A DNA stretch of 64,000 nt from Metapseudomonas boanensis (GTDB lineage: Bacteria > Pseudomonadota > Gammaproteobacteria > Pseudomonadales > Pseudomonadaceae): assembly GCF_018704125.1 (NCBI RefSeq), contig NZ_JAGTIS010000021.1, forward strand, positions 1 to 64,000, in the 5' to 3' direction. The notes under the pieces were generated by a model. It made no database searches. It was not told where the DNA came from and worked only from the letters and a program-made list of their open reading frames with translations. A program made the position numbers and the translations under genes. Below, piece by piece: positions 12,327-22,675 of the stretch. Every line of letters starts with the position of its first letter. Position 1 is the stretch's first letter.

Positions 12327-13121
12327 TCAGCGCGGCATGTTGCGGGCGTAGAAGATTTCCAGCATTTCGTGACGCAGGCGCTCTTCCACCTGCTTGCGCT
12401 GCTCGCCCGTCAGGTTGGAGGTCGCGTCGCCGAACAGGTAGTTGTCCAGCTCGAAATCCTTGAGCAGCATCTTCGTGTGGAACAGGTTCTCCTGGTACAC
12501 GTTGACGTCTGTCATCTGATAGGCGTCCTGAGTGTCGTCGGAGAGGTAGTTCTGGATGGAGTTGATCTCGTGGTCGATGAAGTGCTTCTTGCCTTCCACG
12601 TCGCGGGTGAAACCACGCACACGATAATCCACAGTCACGATGTCCGAATCGAACTGGTGGATCAGGTAGTTGAGCGCCTTCAACGGGGAGATCACCCCGC
12701 AGGTGGAAACGTCGATGTCCACACGGAAGGTAGCGATCCCATCCACCGGATGAATCTCCGGATAGGTGTGTACGGTGATGTGGCTCTTGTCCAGGTGCGC
12801 CAGGATGGTTTCCGGCAATGGGCCCGGCGACTCCTCGATCTGGCTGTCGGTGGGGGTCACCGGCTGCTCGGAAATGAGGATGGTCACACTTGCGCCTTGA
12901 GGGTCATAGTCCTGACGGGCGATGTTCAGGATGTTCGCACCAATGATGTCCACCACGTCGGTGAGGATCTGGGTCAGGCGCTCGGCATCGTACTCTTCAT
13001 CGATGTACTGGACGTAGGCCTGCTGGTCCTCGGGGGTCTCAGCGTAGCAGATGTCATAGATGTTGAAGCTCAAGGTCTTTGTCAGGTTATTGAACCCGTG
13101 GAGCTTGAGTTTGCTGTTCAC
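12327..13121 (-). CDS. speD: S-adenosylmethionine decarboxylase proenzyme
   Basis: Makes decarboxylated SAM, the aminopropyl donor for spermidine. The 264-residue proenzyme self-cleaves before Ser113 in LDKSHIT to form the pyruvoyl cofactor. The start is GTG at 13121 (VNSKLKL), which gives the Pseudomonas SpeD length; the upstream open frame is basic and non-conserved. An AGAG ribosome site precedes it. No speE is adjacent. Confidence 0.96.
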   Translation of the reverse strand: MNSKLKLHGFNNLTKTLSFNIYDICYAETPEDQQAYVQYIDEEYDAERLTQILTDVVDIIGANILNIARQDYDPQGASVTILISEQPVTPTDSQIEESPGPLPETILAHLDKSHITVHTYPEIHPVDGIATFRVDIDVSTCGVISPLKALNYLIHQFDSDIVTVDYRVRGFTRDVEGKKHFIDHEINSIQNYLSDDTQDAYQMTDVNVYQENLFHTKMLLKDFELDNYLFGDATSNLTGEQRKQVEERLRHEMLEIFYARNMPR

Positions 13122-13328
13122 CGTTGGAAACTCTCTTGTGCATGCGGCTCTACCGCGTGATTGAGCATGCCCGTCAGATGCGCACGACACATCTGCGTAG
13201 GACGGTTTACACCTCTTCGCGTTGGCGATTGTGGTCGTATGGTCGGAGCCTGAGCCCCGGAAAACTGGAGGGGGCGAATTATGCAGACGAGAGGCGCCGT
13301 CTGCCAGAGTTTGGCGTGCAAATATGAT

Positions 13329-13352
13329 GGCCGGATGTCTTCATCACCCGGC
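13329..13352 (-). terminator. Hairpin downstream of the OsmC-family gene
   Basis: GGCCGG and CCGGCC arms flank a 12-base loop just after the stop of the OsmC-family gene. There is no clear T-run, so terminator function is tentative. A second small hairpin (GCAGACG/CGTCTGC, 13283-13304) lies further downstream. Confidence 0.35.
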
Positions 13353-13365
13353 CGGGCGTCCGATC

Positions 13366-13791
13366 TCAGGCGCCGAGCTCGACAATCTCGTAGTCATGGG
13401 TGATTTCAACGCCGGCCCGCCCAAGCATGATGGATGCCGAGCAGTACTTCTCCGCCGACAACTCCACCGCGCGTTTGACTTGCGCCTCTTTGAGGCCGCG
13501 CCCTTTAACCACGAAATGCACATGGATCTTGGTGAAGACCTTGGGGTCTTCGCTGGCGCGCTCGGCTTCGAGAAATGCCTCGCAGCTTTCAATCGGCTGG
13601 CGGGACTTTTTCAGGATGCTCACCACGTCAAAGTTGGTGCAGCCGCCGAGGCCGATCAGCAGCATCTCCATCGGACGCACCCCGAGGTTGCGACCGCCAC
13701 TCTCAGGTGGGCCGTCCATCACCACGGCATGCCCACTGCCGGACTCACCAAGAAACAGGGCTTCGCCCGCCCATTGGATGCGTGCTTTCAT
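13366..13791 (-). CDS. OsmC-family peroxiredoxin-like protein
   Basis: The OsmC/Ohr fold reduces organic hydroperoxides with two cysteines. The 141-residue product has both: one in GLGGCTNF (about residue 50) and one in EKYCSAS (about residue 114). It resembles the YhfA-type subgroup. The start at 13791 (MKARIQW) fits the family, and the upstream extension lacks conservation. It is divergent from vfr. Confidence 0.88.
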   Translation of the reverse strand: MKARIQWAGEALFLGESGSGHAVVMDGPPESGGRNLGVRPMEMLLIGLGGCTNFDVVSILKKSRQPIESCEAFLEAERASEDPKVFTKIHVHFVVKGRGLKEAQVKRAVELSAEKYCSASIMLGRAGVEITHDYEIVELGA

Positions 13792-14027
13792 CGCCAAGGA
13801 CCCTACTCGAAAAAAAAGGTGTCGTAGCTTAGCACAGGGCCCCAAGGGGCCCGATGGACAACACACCAACATTACTTCCCGGGCAGGTGTTAGCTGTGTC
13901 GCAATTTCCGATCGTCGGTATAGAAGTGTCTGTTAAGCTGGCGCCGGATTACTGGCACACTTGGCACAACAATTACTAGAAATTGACTGTTGGACAAAGG
14001 CTTACCTTCTCTTTTCGGGACTCGGGC

Positions 14028-14672
14028 ATGGTCGCAATTACCCTTACACCTAAAATAAAAAGCCTGGACAAGATCCTCGCGCATTGTCACCGCCGCCGCT
14101 ACACGGCAAAGAGCACCATCATCTACGCAGGCGATCGCTGCGAAACCCTCTTCTTCATCATCAAAGGCTCCGTCACCATCCTGATCGAAGATGACGACGG
14201 TCGGGAAATGATCATCGCCTACCTCAACGCCGGCGACTTCTTCGGCGAGATGGGGCTGTTCGACAAGGAAGGCAATGAAAAGGAGCGCAGCGCCTGGGTT
14301 CGTGCCAAGACGGAATGCGAAGTAGCAGAACTGAGCTACGCGAAATTCCGCGAACTCACCCAGCAGGATCCGGAGATCCTCTACGCGCTGGGCAGCCAGA
14401 TGGCTGACCGCCTGCGCAACACCACCCGCAAGGTCGGTGATCTGGCATTCCTCGACGTGACCGGGCGCGTCGCCCGCACGCTGCTCGATCTGTGCAAACA
14501 ACCCGACGCCATGACCCACCCGGATGGCATGCAGATCAAGATCACCCGCCAGGAAATCGGCCGCATTGTCGGCTGTTCGCGAGAGATGGTCGGTCGAGTC
14601 CTGAAGAGCCTGGAAGAACAGGGTCTGGTGCACGTCAAAGGCAAGACGATGGTGGTATTTGGCACCCGCTGA
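14028..14672 (+). CDS. vfr: cAMP-responsive virulence regulator Vfr (CRP family)
   Basis: Global cAMP receptor of pseudomonads, homologous to E. coli CRP. The 214-residue product has an N-terminal cyclic-nucleotide domain with the phosphate-binding cassette (FFGEMGLF ... ERSAWV). A long dimer helix and a C-terminal winged helix ([20 protein letters not shown]) follow. The start at 14028 (MVAITLT) gives the known Vfr length. Upstream is the 236-base region shared with the OsmC-family gene; a self-binding site is expected there but no convincing TGTGA-N6-TCACA was found. Confidence 0.95.
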   Translation: MVAITLTPKIKSLDKILAHCHRRRYTAKSTIIYAGDRCETLFFIIKGSVTILIEDDDGREMIIAYLNAGDFFGEMGLFDKEGNEKERSAWVRAKTECEVAELSYAKFRELTQQDPEILYALGSQMADRLRNTTRKVGDLAFLDVTGRVARTLLDLCKQPDAMTHPDGMQIKITRQEIGRIVGCSREMVGRVLKSLEEQGLVHVKGKTMVVFGTR

Positions 14673-14687
14673 ACTCCACCCGCAAGC

Positions 14688-14720
14688 ATGAAAAAAGCCG
14701 GCATCAGCCGGCTTTTTCAT
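14688..14720. terminator. Bidirectional terminator between vfr and trpC
   Basis: Stem AAAAAAGCCGGC / GCCGGCTTTTT with a 4-base loop (ATCA) and T-rich flanks on both strands, between convergent genes. Confidence 0.85.
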
Positions 14721-14731
14721 CGATCCGCGAA

Positions 14732-15568
14732 TCAGTCCGGGTCAGCGCCCAGTGCGACGCGACTGAGCTCCGGGAAGAACAGGCGACGCAACTCTGCGCC
14801 TGGTTCCTCCGCCCGCATGAAGGCTTCACCCACGAGAAAGGCATACACCTCACTGACCTCCATGAGCTCGACATCCGCTCTATTGAGGATACCGCTCTCG
14901 GTGATCACCACTCGATCCCGCGGAATACGTGGCAGCAGGTCCAGCGTGGTATCCAGGCTCACCTCGAAGGTGTGGAGGTTACGGTTGTTGATACCCACCA
15001 GTGGCGTGTCGAGGGTCTTCAGCGCGCGCTCCAGCTCATCCCCGTCATGGACTTCGACCAATACGTCGAGGCCAACGTCCTTGGCCGTGTCCGCCAGTTC
15101 CTTCATTCGCACATCGTCCAGCGCGGCGACGATCAGCAGCACGCAGTCCGCCCCCAGGGCACGAGCTTCGACCACCTGATAAGGATCGATGAGGAAGTCC
15201 TTGCGGATCACCGGCAGCGAGCAGGCGGCACGGGCTTCCTGCAGGTAGGCATCGCAACCCTGGAAGAAATCGATATCGGTCAGCACGGACAGGCAGGTCG
15301 CGCCACCGTTCTCATAGCTCTTGGCAATCTGTGCGGGGAGGAAGTTCTCGCGAATGATGCCCTTGCTCGGCGACGCCTTCTTGATCTCGGCAATCACCGC
15401 CGGCTCCCGCTGCGCCACACGCTCCTGCAGCGCCCTGGCGAAACCACGAGGAGCATTGGCCGAACGGGCGTGAGCTTCAAGCTCAGCCAGGGTTACACGG
15501 GCACTGCGCTCGACCACTTCCTCAGCCTTGCGCGCCAGGATCTTTTCAAGAACGGTTGGGATGCTCAC
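14732..15568 (-). CDS. trpC: Indole-3-glycerol phosphate synthase
   Basis: Converts CdRP to indole-3-glycerol phosphate in tryptophan synthesis. The 278-residue TIM barrel has the catalytic lysine/glutamate segments [16 protein letters not shown] and GINNRNL, and a phosphate-binding ITESGI near the C-terminus. It is not fused to TrpF, as expected for Pseudomonas. Its start overlaps the trpD stop by 4 bases (ATGA), indicating translational coupling. Confidence 0.97.
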   Translation of the reverse strand: MSIPTVLEKILARKAEEVVERSARVTLAELEAHARSANAPRGFARALQERVAQREPAVIAEIKKASPSKGIIRENFLPAQIAKSYENGGATCLSVLTDIDFFQGCDAYLQEARAACSLPVIRKDFLIDPYQVVEARALGADCVLLIVAALDDVRMKELADTAKDVGLDVLVEVHDGDELERALKTLDTPLVGINNRNLHTFEVSLDTTLDLLPRIPRDRVVITESGILNRADVELMEVSEVYAFLVGEAFMRAEEPGAELRRLFFPELSRVALGADPD

Positions 15569-16614
15569 GCTTCATTCTCCACTCGGAACACCGCGGTAAA
15601 AGACGCGAGCTCGTCCAGCTTTTCGCGGGCGAGCCCGGTATGCAGGGCATCCTGAGCCAGCCGCACGCCCTCCTTCAGGCTGGACGCGAGGTCCGCAGCG
15701 TAGAGGGCTGCACCTGCATTCAGCACAATCATTTCAGCGGCTTTCTGGCCGCTCTCAGTCTTACGCTTGCCCAGGGCGTCGTGGATCAGCTCCAGCGATT
15801 CCTGAGGACTGTCCACCGTGAGGCCGATCAGGCTCTGGCTGCGGATGCCGAAGTCCTCGGGCTGCACTTCGTACTCGGTCACTTCGCCGTCCTTCAGCTC
15901 GGCAACATGGGTCGGTGCAGCGAGGCTGAACTCGTCCAGCCCGTCACGCGAATGCACCACCAGGATGTGCTCGCTACCTAGGCGCTTGAGCACCTCGGCC
16001 AACGGACGGCACAGCGCCTTACTGAACACGCCGACCACCTGATGCCGCACCCCGGCCGGATTGGTCAGCGGACCAAGCATGTTGAACAAGGTTCGCAACC
16101 CCAGCTCACGGCGCGGTGCAGCAGCATACTTCATGGCCTTGTGATGGACCTGGGCGAACATGAAGCCCACTCCGATGCTTTCGATGCAACGCGCCACCTG
16201 CTCGGGCTTGAGGTCCAGGTAGATGCCCGCTGCTTCCAGCACGTCGGCACTGCCGGTCTTGCCGGAAACCGCGCGGTTGCCATGCTTGGCAACCTTGCCG
16301 CCAGCCGCGGCGACCACGAAGGTGGCGGCCGAGGAAACGTTGAAGATATTCGCGCCATCGCCGCCGGTGCCCACCACATCGACCACATGGTCGAGGGTGC
16401 TGAGCTCGACCGTGCTGGCGAGTTCACGCATCACCGAGACGGCCCCGACGATTTCGTCGATGGTCTCGCTCTTCATCCGCATGCCCATGAGGAATGCACC
16501 GATCTGTGCGTCAGTGCACTGTCCGGTCATGATCAGGCGCATGACGTCCTGCATCTCGTCGGTGGTCAGGTCGAGTTGGTTGACCACCCGATTGAGGGCT
16601 TCCTTGATATCCAT
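15565..16614 (-). CDS. trpD: Anthranilate phosphoribosyltransferase
   Basis: Transfers phosphoribosyl from PRPP to anthranilate. The 349-residue product has the PRPP loop GTGGDG, the [15 protein letters not shown] substrate segment and the LGPLTNPA motif. It is a separate protein, not fused to TrpG. One base separates its start from the trpG stop, and its stop overlaps trpC, so trpGDC is a tight operon. Confidence 0.97.
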   Translation of the reverse strand: MDIKEALNRVVNQLDLTTDEMQDVMRLIMTGQCTDAQIGAFLMGMRMKSETIDEIVGAVSVMRELASTVELSTLDHVVDVVGTGGDGANIFNVSSAATFVVAAAGGKVAKHGNRAVSGKTGSADVLEAAGIYLDLKPEQVARCIESIGVGFMFAQVHHKAMKYAAAPRRELGLRTLFNMLGPLTNPAGVRHQVVGVFSKALCRPLAEVLKRLGSEHILVVHSRDGLDEFSLAAPTHVAELKDGEVTEYEVQPEDFGIRSQSLIGLTVDSPQESLELIHDALGKRKTESGQKAAEMIVLNAGAALYAADLASSLKEGVRLAQDALHTGLAREKLDELASFTAVFRVENEA

Positions 16615-16615
16615 C

Positions 16616-17209
16616 TCAACGCACCCCGCCAGTCTGCTTCAGGAAGTTAGCCAGTAGTTCATGGCCCTGCTCGGTGAGGATGGATTCCGGATGGAACTGC
16701 ACCCCCTCGATATTCAGGGTCTTGTGCCGCAGGCCCATGATCTCGTCCACCGAGCCGTCTTCGTGCTGGGTCCAGGCGGTGATCTCCAGGCAATCCGGCA
16801 GGGTTTCGCGCTTCACCACCAGGGAATGATAGCGGGTCACCGTCAGCGGATTGTTCAGGCCGGCGAATACACCCTTGTCTTCATGGAAGACCGGGCTGGT
16901 CTTGCCGTGCATCACTTGGCGGGCACGCACCACGTCACCGCCGAACGCTTGGCCGATGCTCTGGTGCCCCAGGCAGACACCAAGGATCGGCAGTTTGCCG
17001 GCGAAATGGGTGATCACCTCCAGCGACACACCTGCCTCGGTGGGGGTGCAAGGGCCAGGGGAAACGACGATGCGCTCGGGCTTCAGGGCCTCGATCTCGG
17101 CAACGCTCAGCTCGTCATTGCGGATCACTTTGACGTCAGCGCCCAACTCGCCCAGGTACTGCACCACGTTGTAGGTAAAGGAGTCATAGTTATCGATCAT
17201 CAGCAGCAT
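16616..17209 (-). CDS. trpG: Anthranilate synthase, glutamine amidotransferase component
   Basis: Supplies ammonia from glutamine to TrpE. The 197-residue class I amidotransferase has the triad Cys79 (GVCLGHQ), His173 and Glu175 (VQFHPES). The start at 17209 ([11 protein letters not shown]) fits the family. The trpE stop lies only 10 bases upstream, so trpE-G-D-C probably form one transcription unit here. In PAO1 a large pyocin cluster separates trpE from trpG. Confidence 0.96.
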   Translation of the reverse strand: MLLMIDNYDSFTYNVVQYLGELGADVKVIRNDELSVAEIEALKPERIVVSPGPCTPTEAGVSLEVITHFAGKLPILGVCLGHQSIGQAFGGDVVRARQVMHGKTSPVFHEDKGVFAGLNNPLTVTRYHSLVVKRETLPDCLEITAWTQHEDGSVDEIMGLRHKTLNIEGVQFHPESILTEQGHELLANFLKQTGGVR

Positions 17210-17219
17210 GGCGAAATCC

Positions 17220-18707
17220 TCAGGCGTCGGGCGTGGCAGTCTGTTCGGCGAGTGCCACGGCACGGAACATGGCGCGGCGCTTGTTCAGCGTCTCCTCCCA
17301 TTCCAGGGCCGGCACTGAATCGGCAACGATGCCTGCGCCGGCCTGCACGTGCAGTTCCCCGTCCTTGATGACCGCCGTACGGATCGCGATGGCGGTGTCC
17401 ATATTGCCGTTCCAGGCCAGATAGCCCACAGCGCCGCCGTAAACGCCACGCTTGACCGGCTCCAGCTCGTCGATGATTTCCATTGCACGGATCTTCGGTG
17501 CCCCGGAGAGGGTGCCCGCCGGCAGGATCGCGCGCAGCGCATCCATGGCAGAGACGCCTTCCTTGAGCTGGCCAGTCACGTTGGACACGATGTGCATCAC
17601 GTTGGAGTAACGCTCGATCACCATCTTCTCAGTAACCTTCACCGAGCCGGTGCTGGAAACGCGGCCCACGTCGTTGCGGCCCAGGTCGATCAGCATCAGG
17701 TGCTCGGCCAGCTCCTTGGCGTCGGAGAGCAGGTCCTGCTCCAGCGCCTGGTCCGCCTCCTCGTTGGCACCGCGCGGGCGGGTGCCGGCGATCGGGCGAA
17801 CAGTGACCAGGCCGTCCTCGACCCGGACCAGGACTTCCGGCGAGCTACCCACCACGTGGAAGTCGCCGAAGTTGAAGAAGTACATGTAAGGCGTCGGATT
17901 GAAGCAGCGTAGCGCGCGGTACAGATCGATCGGCGCAGCCTGGAACGGGATGGACATGCGTTGGGAAATCACCACCTGCATGCAGTCGCCTGCCAGTATG
18001 TATTCCTTGATGCTGCCCACCGCGCGCTCGTAGTCCTCACGGGTGAAGCTGGAGCGAAAGTCCGGCTCGCCACCCTGCGGCTGGCCAGGGTCCACGCCCA
18101 GACGCGGTACCACGGGCTGGCGCAACTGTCGGCGCAGCTCGGCGAGGCGGGCCTGGCCCCGCTCATAAGCGTCGTCCTGACCGGGATCGGCCAGGACGAT
18201 CGCGTGCAGCTTGCCGGCGAGGTTGTCGAACACCACCACCGCGTCGGAGACCATCAGCAGAATGTCCGGGGTGCCCAACGGGTCGGGATTCTGGCAGTTG
18301 GCCAGGCGCTTCTCGACATAGCGCACGCAGTCGTAGCCGAAATAACCCACCAAGCCGCCATTGAAGCGCGGCAGGCCGGCGATGGGCGCTACGTTGTAGC
18401 GCTCCTTGAAAGCTTCGACGAAGGCCAACGGGTCTTCGCAGTCACGCTGTTCGACATCGACACCGTCGACCGCAACGGTCACCTGGTGGCCATGGGCTCG
18501 CAACACCGTGCGGGCCGCCAGACCAATGATGGAGTAACGGCCCCATTTCTCACCGCCCTGCACCGACTCCAGCAGATAGGAGTACGGCGTGTCGGCGAGC
18601 TTCAGGTAGAGGGAAAGCGGCGTATCGAAATCCGCCAGGGTTTCGAACGCAAGCGGAATGCGGTTATAGCCTTCGGCGGCCAAACGCAGGAAATCTTCGC
18701 GGGTCAT
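17220..18707 (-). CDS. trpE: Anthranilate synthase component I
   Basis: Converts chorismate to anthranilate together with TrpG. The 495-residue product has the Trp-feedback segment LLESVQGG near residue 45 and the chorismate-utilising C-terminal domain with [21 protein letters not shown] and GTLSGAPK. It is preceded by a leader region containing a candidate Trp-rich leader peptide at the end of gph. Attenuation of trpE and trpGDC has been reported in P. putida. Confidence 0.96.
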   Translation of the reverse strand: MTREDFLRLAAEGYNRIPLAFETLADFDTPLSLYLKLADTPYSYLLESVQGGEKWGRYSIIGLAARTVLRAHGHQVTVAVDGVDVEQRDCEDPLAFVEAFKERYNVAPIAGLPRFNGGLVGYFGYDCVRYVEKRLANCQNPDPLGTPDILLMVSDAVVVFDNLAGKLHAIVLADPGQDDAYERGQARLAELRRQLRQPVVPRLGVDPGQPQGGEPDFRSSFTREDYERAVGSIKEYILAGDCMQVVISQRMSIPFQAAPIDLYRALRCFNPTPYMYFFNFGDFHVVGSSPEVLVRVEDGLVTVRPIAGTRPRGANEEADQALEQDLLSDAKELAEHLMLIDLGRNDVGRVSSTGSVKVTEKMVIERYSNVMHIVSNVTGQLKEGVSAMDALRAILPAGTLSGAPKIRAMEIIDELEPVKRGVYGGAVGYLAWNGNMDTAIAIRTAVIKDGELHVQAGAGIVADSVPALEWEETLNKRRAMFRAVALAEQTATPDA

Positions 18708-18793
18708 GATCAGCCTCGTGACAGGGAGCTATCGAGCTCCTGGAGGTAAAACGTCGGTGTGCGAACGCGCCGGAGGAACCGGCCAGAATGAAT

Positions 18794-18838
18794 TCAGGCG
18801 CGCCAGCGCCAACGGGCCACAGCCTTGATGATGATCAT
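18794..18838 (-). promoter_or_regulatory. Candidate trp leader peptide, nested in the 3' end of gph
   Basis: An ATG at 18838 starts a 14-codon frame MIIIKAVARWRWRA ending at the gph stop, in the same frame as gph. It contains two Trp codons alternating with Arg. GAAAGAGCTGGA precedes the ATG as a possible ribosome site. It lies about 85 bases before trpE. The spacer can form a GGAGCT/AGCTCC hairpin (around 18725-18742) close to the trpE ribosome site, though no T-run terminator is clear. The call as an attenuator leader is an inference. Confidence 0.45.
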
Positions 18839-19633
18839 TCCAGCTCTTTCGAGCCAACGCTTGCAGGGAGCCACCACGTTTCGATCTCTTTGAGGCGGAT
18901 ATTCAGAGGAGTCGGGCGACATTAGCGCAGCGCCGTGTGCCGCGCAACCGCCCGGCAGCAGCTCGCGAAGATCGCCCACCACCAAGGCCGGCTCCTCTTC
19001 GCTGATGGGCCGGCCGTGGTTGTAGCCGTAGCTCAACGCCACGCATTTCACACCGGCAGCCTTGGCGGCCAGCACGTCATTGCGCGAATCGCCGATGAAC
19101 AGAGCTTCGCCACGGCTGACGCCGGTCATGTGCATCACATGCAGCAGGGCCGAAGGGTCCGGTTTCTGCTGCGGCAAGGTATCGCCGGCGATGATCAGCG
19201 GGAAGTACCGCCCCAGCTTCATCTCATCCAGCAGCGGCGCGACAAAACGCTCCGGCTTGTTGGTGATCAGGGCAAGTTCGACGCCCCGTTTCTTCAGCCA
19301 CTTGAGGGTCTCCGCGACCCCTGGGTAGACGCGGGTGAGCGCATGGCTTTCGCCATAGGCCTCCATGAAGAGTTCGAGGCCGCGCTCGGCATCGGTGTCA
19401 TGCACGGCGGAGTGGTCCAGGCCACCGGCAAGGGCACGGCGCACCAGCACGCGGGCGCCGTTGCCGACCCACTCGCGGACCTGCTCGACGCCTGCTGCCG
19501 GACGCCCGAGGGCCACCAGCATGCGGTCTATCGCAGCGGCCAGATCGGGGACCGAATCCACCAGGGTGCCGTCCAGGTCGAACATCACCAGGCGCGGAAG
19601 GCGCCCCTCGAAAAGCCGCTGCAACGTGCTCAT
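18794..19633 (-). CDS. gph: Phosphoglycolate phosphatase
   Basis: HAD-family phosphatase that removes 2-phosphoglycolate. The 279-residue product has the nucleophile motif DLDGT (Asp19, Asp21), the ITNKPE motif II region and GDSRNDV as motif III/IV. A variable C-terminal tail after about residue 225 ends in ARWRWRA, whose codons may double as the trpE leader peptide. One base separates its start from the rpe stop; rpe-gph-trpE is a plausible transcription unit. The start at 19633 (MSTLQRL) is chosen from family length. Confidence 0.92.
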   Translation of the reverse strand: MSTLQRLFEGRLPRLVMFDLDGTLVDSVPDLAAAIDRMLVALGRPAAGVEQVREWVGNGARVLVRRALAGGLDHSAVHDTDAERGLELFMEAYGESHALTRVYPGVAETLKWLKKRGVELALITNKPERFVAPLLDEMKLGRYFPLIIAGDTLPQQKPDPSALLHVMHMTGVSRGEALFIGDSRNDVLAAKAAGVKCVALSYGYNHGRPISEEEPALVVGDLRELLPGGCAAHGAALMSPDSSEYPPQRDRNVVAPCKRWLERAGMIIIKAVARWRWRA

Positions 19634-19634
19634 A

Positions 19635-20303
19635 TCAGACCTTGGCCAGTTCGGCACGCATGGCCGCGATGACTTCGACGTAGTGTGGCGCGTTGAAGAT
19701 GGCCGAACCGGCAACGAAGGTGTCGGCACCGGCAGCCGCGATTTCACGGATGTTGTGAACGTTGACCCCACCGTCGATCTCCAGACGAATCTCGCGGCCG
19801 GAAGCCTCGATCAGCGCGCGAGCCTCACGCAGCTTGTCGAGGGTGGCGGGAATGAACTTCTGCCCGCCAAAGCCCGGGTTGACGCTCATCAGGAGGATCA
19901 TGTCGACCTTGTCCATCACGTACTTGAGCACATCTAGCGGCGTCGCCGGGTTGAACACCAGGCCAGCCTTGGCACCGCCATCACGGATCAACTGCAGGGA
20001 GCGATCAATGTGCTCCGAGGCTTCCGGATGGAAAGTGATGTAGGTAGCGCCTGCCTCGATGAAGTCGCCAATGATGCGATCCACCGGCTTGACCATCAGG
20101 TGCGCGTCGATCGGCGCGGTGATGCCGTACTTGCGCAGAGCCGCGCAGACCATCGGGCCGATGGTGAGGTTGGGCACGTAATGGTTGTCCATCACATCGA
20201 AGTGAACGATGTCGGCGCCGGCGGCAAGGACGTTGTCCACCTCCTCTCCCAGGCGAGCGAAATCGGCGGAGAGGATCGACGGGGCGATGGCGAAGGGCTG
20301 CAT
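19635..20303 (-). CDS. rpe: Ribulose-phosphate 3-epimerase
   Basis: Interconverts ribulose-5-phosphate and xylulose-5-phosphate. The 222-residue TIM barrel shows [43 protein letters not shown] and DGGV, the usual metal and phosphate residues. The start at 20303 (MQPFAIAPS) fits the family. It is the first gene of the rpe-gph-trpE group. Confidence 0.96.
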   Translation of the reverse strand: MQPFAIAPSILSADFARLGEEVDNVLAAGADIVHFDVMDNHYVPNLTIGPMVCAALRKYGITAPIDAHLMVKPVDRIIGDFIEAGATYITFHPEASEHIDRSLQLIRDGGAKAGLVFNPATPLDVLKYVMDKVDMILLMSVNPGFGGQKFIPATLDKLREARALIEASGREIRLEIDGGVNVHNIREIAAAGADTFVAGSAIFNAPHYVEVIAAMRAELAKV

Positions 20304-20394
20304 GGGTGACCTCGGGGCAGATTCACGATGGCGCGGATTGTAGCCCGAGAGCGCCCGCAAGGCTCGTTCATACGTCTGCGAGGCAACCAGAAAC

Positions 20395-20423
20395 ATCAAA
20401 GGGGGCCACTGGCCCCCTTTGAT
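20395..20423. terminator. Terminator downstream of the agt transporter operon
   Basis: A perfect 14-base inverted repeat (arms ATCAAAGGGGGCCA and TGGCCCCCTTTGAT) directly after the last transporter gene, followed on the minus strand by a short T-rich stretch. Confidence 0.75.
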
Positions 20424-20440
20424 TCAACACGTGATGCGGG

Positions 20441-21268
20441 TCATTCAGGCATCGAGGTACGCAGGCGCTCGCCGCGTCCACGCAGCCACTCCAGCGTCAG
20501 CAGCAAGACGATTGAGAAGCCGATCAGCAGGGTCGCTGCCGCGGCGATGGTCGGGCTGAGGTTCTCGCGGATACCGCTGAACATCTGCCGTGGCAGGGTG
20601 GCCTGCTCCGGCCCTGCGAGGAACAGGGTCACCACCACTTCGTCGAAGGACGTGGCAAAGGCGAACAGCGCACCGGAAATAACCCCTGGCGCGATCAGCG
20701 GCAGGGTCACCCGAAAGAACGTGGTCAGAGGCGGAGCGCCAAGGCTGGCAGCCGCACGCACCAGGTTCTGGTTGAAGCCTTGCAGGGTCGCCGACACTGT
20801 GATGATCACGAAGGGCACACCGAGCACCGCATGGACCAGGATCAGCGACAGGTAACTGTTGCCCAGGCCCAGCGGGGCGAAGAACAGGTAGCTGGCCACA
20901 CCGATGATCACCACAGGCACGACCATGGGGGAGATCAGGATGCTCATTACCAGCGCCTTGCCGCGGAACTCGCCACGGGTCAGGCCGATGGCCGCCAGGG
21001 TACCGAACACCATGGCCAGCAGGGTAGCGGCCGGGGCCACAATCATGCTGTTGGTCAGCGAGCGCATCCACTCGGCGGACTGGAAGAAGTCCGCATACCA
21101 GCGCAGCGAAAAGCCCTGCAGCGGGTAGACGAGGAAAGTGCCGGAGTTGAACGACAGCGGAATTATCACCAGTACCGGCAGGATCAGGAACAACAGCACC
21201 AGGCCGCACAGGCCGCGCAGGGTGAAGTACCACAGGCGTTCGACCGGGGACATGTAAGGACTCAACAT
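20441..21268 (-). CDS. agtD: ABC transporter permease, AgtD-like
   Basis: Second inner-membrane permease of a polyamine/opine-type (POPT) importer. The 275-residue product has about six membrane helices and the EAA-type loop LVRAAASLGAPP facing the ATPase. Position next to rpe and the four-component set match PAO1 PA0603-PA0606. There agtABCD takes up 4-aminobutyrate and 5-aminovalerate, and substrate identity here is inferred from that synteny. Last gene of the operon. Confidence 0.85.
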   Translation of the reverse strand: MLSPYMSPVERLWYFTLRGLCGLVLLFLILPVLVIIPLSFNSGTFLVYPLQGFSLRWYADFFQSAEWMRSLTNSMIVAPAATLLAMVFGTLAAIGLTRGEFRGKALVMSILISPMVVPVVIIGVASYLFFAPLGLGNSYLSLILVHAVLGVPFVIITVSATLQGFNQNLVRAAASLGAPPLTTFFRVTLPLIAPGVISGALFAFATSFDEVVVTLFLAGPEQATLPRQMFSGIRENLSPTIAAAATLLIGFSIVLLLTLEWLRGRGERLRTSMPE

Positions 21269-21372
21269 GACTCGCTCTCCAATGAATTTCTTGCGGATCC
21301 CCTCCCCTGGCCCTGCGGGCCACCCTCACCCACAGGCGGGGAGGAGGATCAGTTGGCCTCTCGCGGAGGCGC
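21269..21372. other. agtC-agtD intergenic region
   Basis: About 100 bases rich in C-runs, including the small dyad GGCCCTGCGGGCC. It resembles the C/G-rich sequence between agtB and agtC. No gene is seen. Confidence 0.4.
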
Positions 21373-22620
21373 TTATCCCAGTCGCAGGCGACCTGCGCCC
21401 ACCAGCCAGCTGTACACCACGTAGAGGATCAGGGTGGCGAACAGCAGCATCCCGCCCAGGGCCGTGGCCATGCCCCAGTTGATGGTGGTGTTGGTGAAGA
21501 AGGCAACGAAGTAGCTGACCATCTGGTCGTTCGGGCTGCCCAGCAGTGCCGGGGTGATGTAGTAGCCGATCGACAGGATGAACACCAGCAGGCATCCGGC
21601 GCCGACCCCGGCCACAGTCTGCGGGAAGTAGACCTTCCAGAAGCTGGAGAACGGATGACAGCCGAGGGAGATCGCCGCGCGCATGTAAGTCGGCGAGATA
21701 CCCTTCATCACGCTATAGATAGGCAGGATCATGAACGGCAGCATGATGTGCACCATGGAGATGTAGACGCCGGTGCGGTTGAACACCAACTGCAGCGGCT
21801 GGTCGATCAAGCCCAGCTTCAGCAGCGCGCCGTTGATCAGGCCACCAGATTGCAGCAGGACGATCCAGGCCGCCACGCGGACCAGGATGGACGTCCAGAA
21901 TGGCAGCAGCACCAGGATCATCAGCAGGTTGCTCTGGCGCGTCGGCAAGTTGGCCAGCAGGTAGGCCAGCGGGTAGGCCAGCAGCAGGCAGATCACGGTG
22001 ATCACTGCCCCCATCCAGAAGGTACGGGCGAAGATGTCGAGGTAGATGGCCTGGTCCGGGGTGGCCGGAGCCAGCTCGCCCAGATCATCGATGCGGTGGT
22101 CGAGAGAAGCCAACAGGTAATAAGGGGTCAGATTGCTGCTGTTGCGGCGGATGGCCTGCCAATACGCCGGGTCGCCCCAGCGCTCGTCCAGGGCTTCGAG
22201 CGCTTCTTTATATGAAGCCGGCTCAGTCTTGAACGGCAGGGCACGGGCGGTCTTGGCCATCAGGCTCCGGTAACCGGCCAGTTCCATGTTCAGACGCTTG
22301 GACAGGTCGCCGACAGCCTGGTTCTTGCGGGCTTCGGCGAGGTCCTCGGCCAGTGCCTTGTAGACCGGCTCAGCCGGTAGCGCCTTGCCGTCCCACGCAC
22401 TGATCGCCTCGACAGTACGCGGCATGGTTCCCACGACCTCAGGGTTATTCACACTCTTGTAGAGCAGCGCACCGATGGGCACGAGGAAGGTCAGCAGGAG
22501 AAAAATCAGCAGCGGCAGGATCAATGCCTGGGACTTCAGGCGGTTCATCCGCTCGGCGCGGGCGAGGCGCTGCTTGAGGGTGGGGCCGGTGACCTGGGTC
22601 AGGGGCACTGCAGTGGCCAT
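21373..22620 (-). CDS. agtC: ABC transporter permease, AgtC-like
   Basis: First permease of the agt-type importer. The 415-residue product has a cytoplasmic N-terminus, one helix (about 33-52), then a long periplasmic insertion (about 55-185). A standard permease core follows, with an EAA-like loop YMRAAISLGCHPFSSF. The large insertion between helices 1 and 2 is typical of PotB-like permeases of this subgroup. It pairs with AgtD and the binding protein AgtB. Confidence 0.85.
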   Translation of the reverse strand: MATAVPLTQVTGPTLKQRLARAERMNRLKSQALILPLLIFLLLTFLVPIGALLYKSVNNPEVVGTMPRTVEAISAWDGKALPAEPVYKALAEDLAEARKNQAVGDLSKRLNMELAGYRSLMAKTARALPFKTEPASYKEALEALDERWGDPAYWQAIRRNSSNLTPYYLLASLDHRIDDLGELAPATPDQAIYLDIFARTFWMGAVITVICLLLAYPLAYLLANLPTRQSNLLMILVLLPFWTSILVRVAAWIVLLQSGGLINGALLKLGLIDQPLQLVFNRTGVYISMVHIMLPFMILPIYSVMKGISPTYMRAAISLGCHPFSSFWKVYFPQTVAGVGAGCLLVFILSIGYYITPALLGSPNDQMVSYFVAFFTNTTINWGMATALGGMLLFATLILYVVYSWLVGAGRLRLG

Positions 22621-22675
22621 GGCGAACTCCGTTGAAACGTGCCGTCTCTCGGCTGGATTGGACTTGCGGCCCCGA

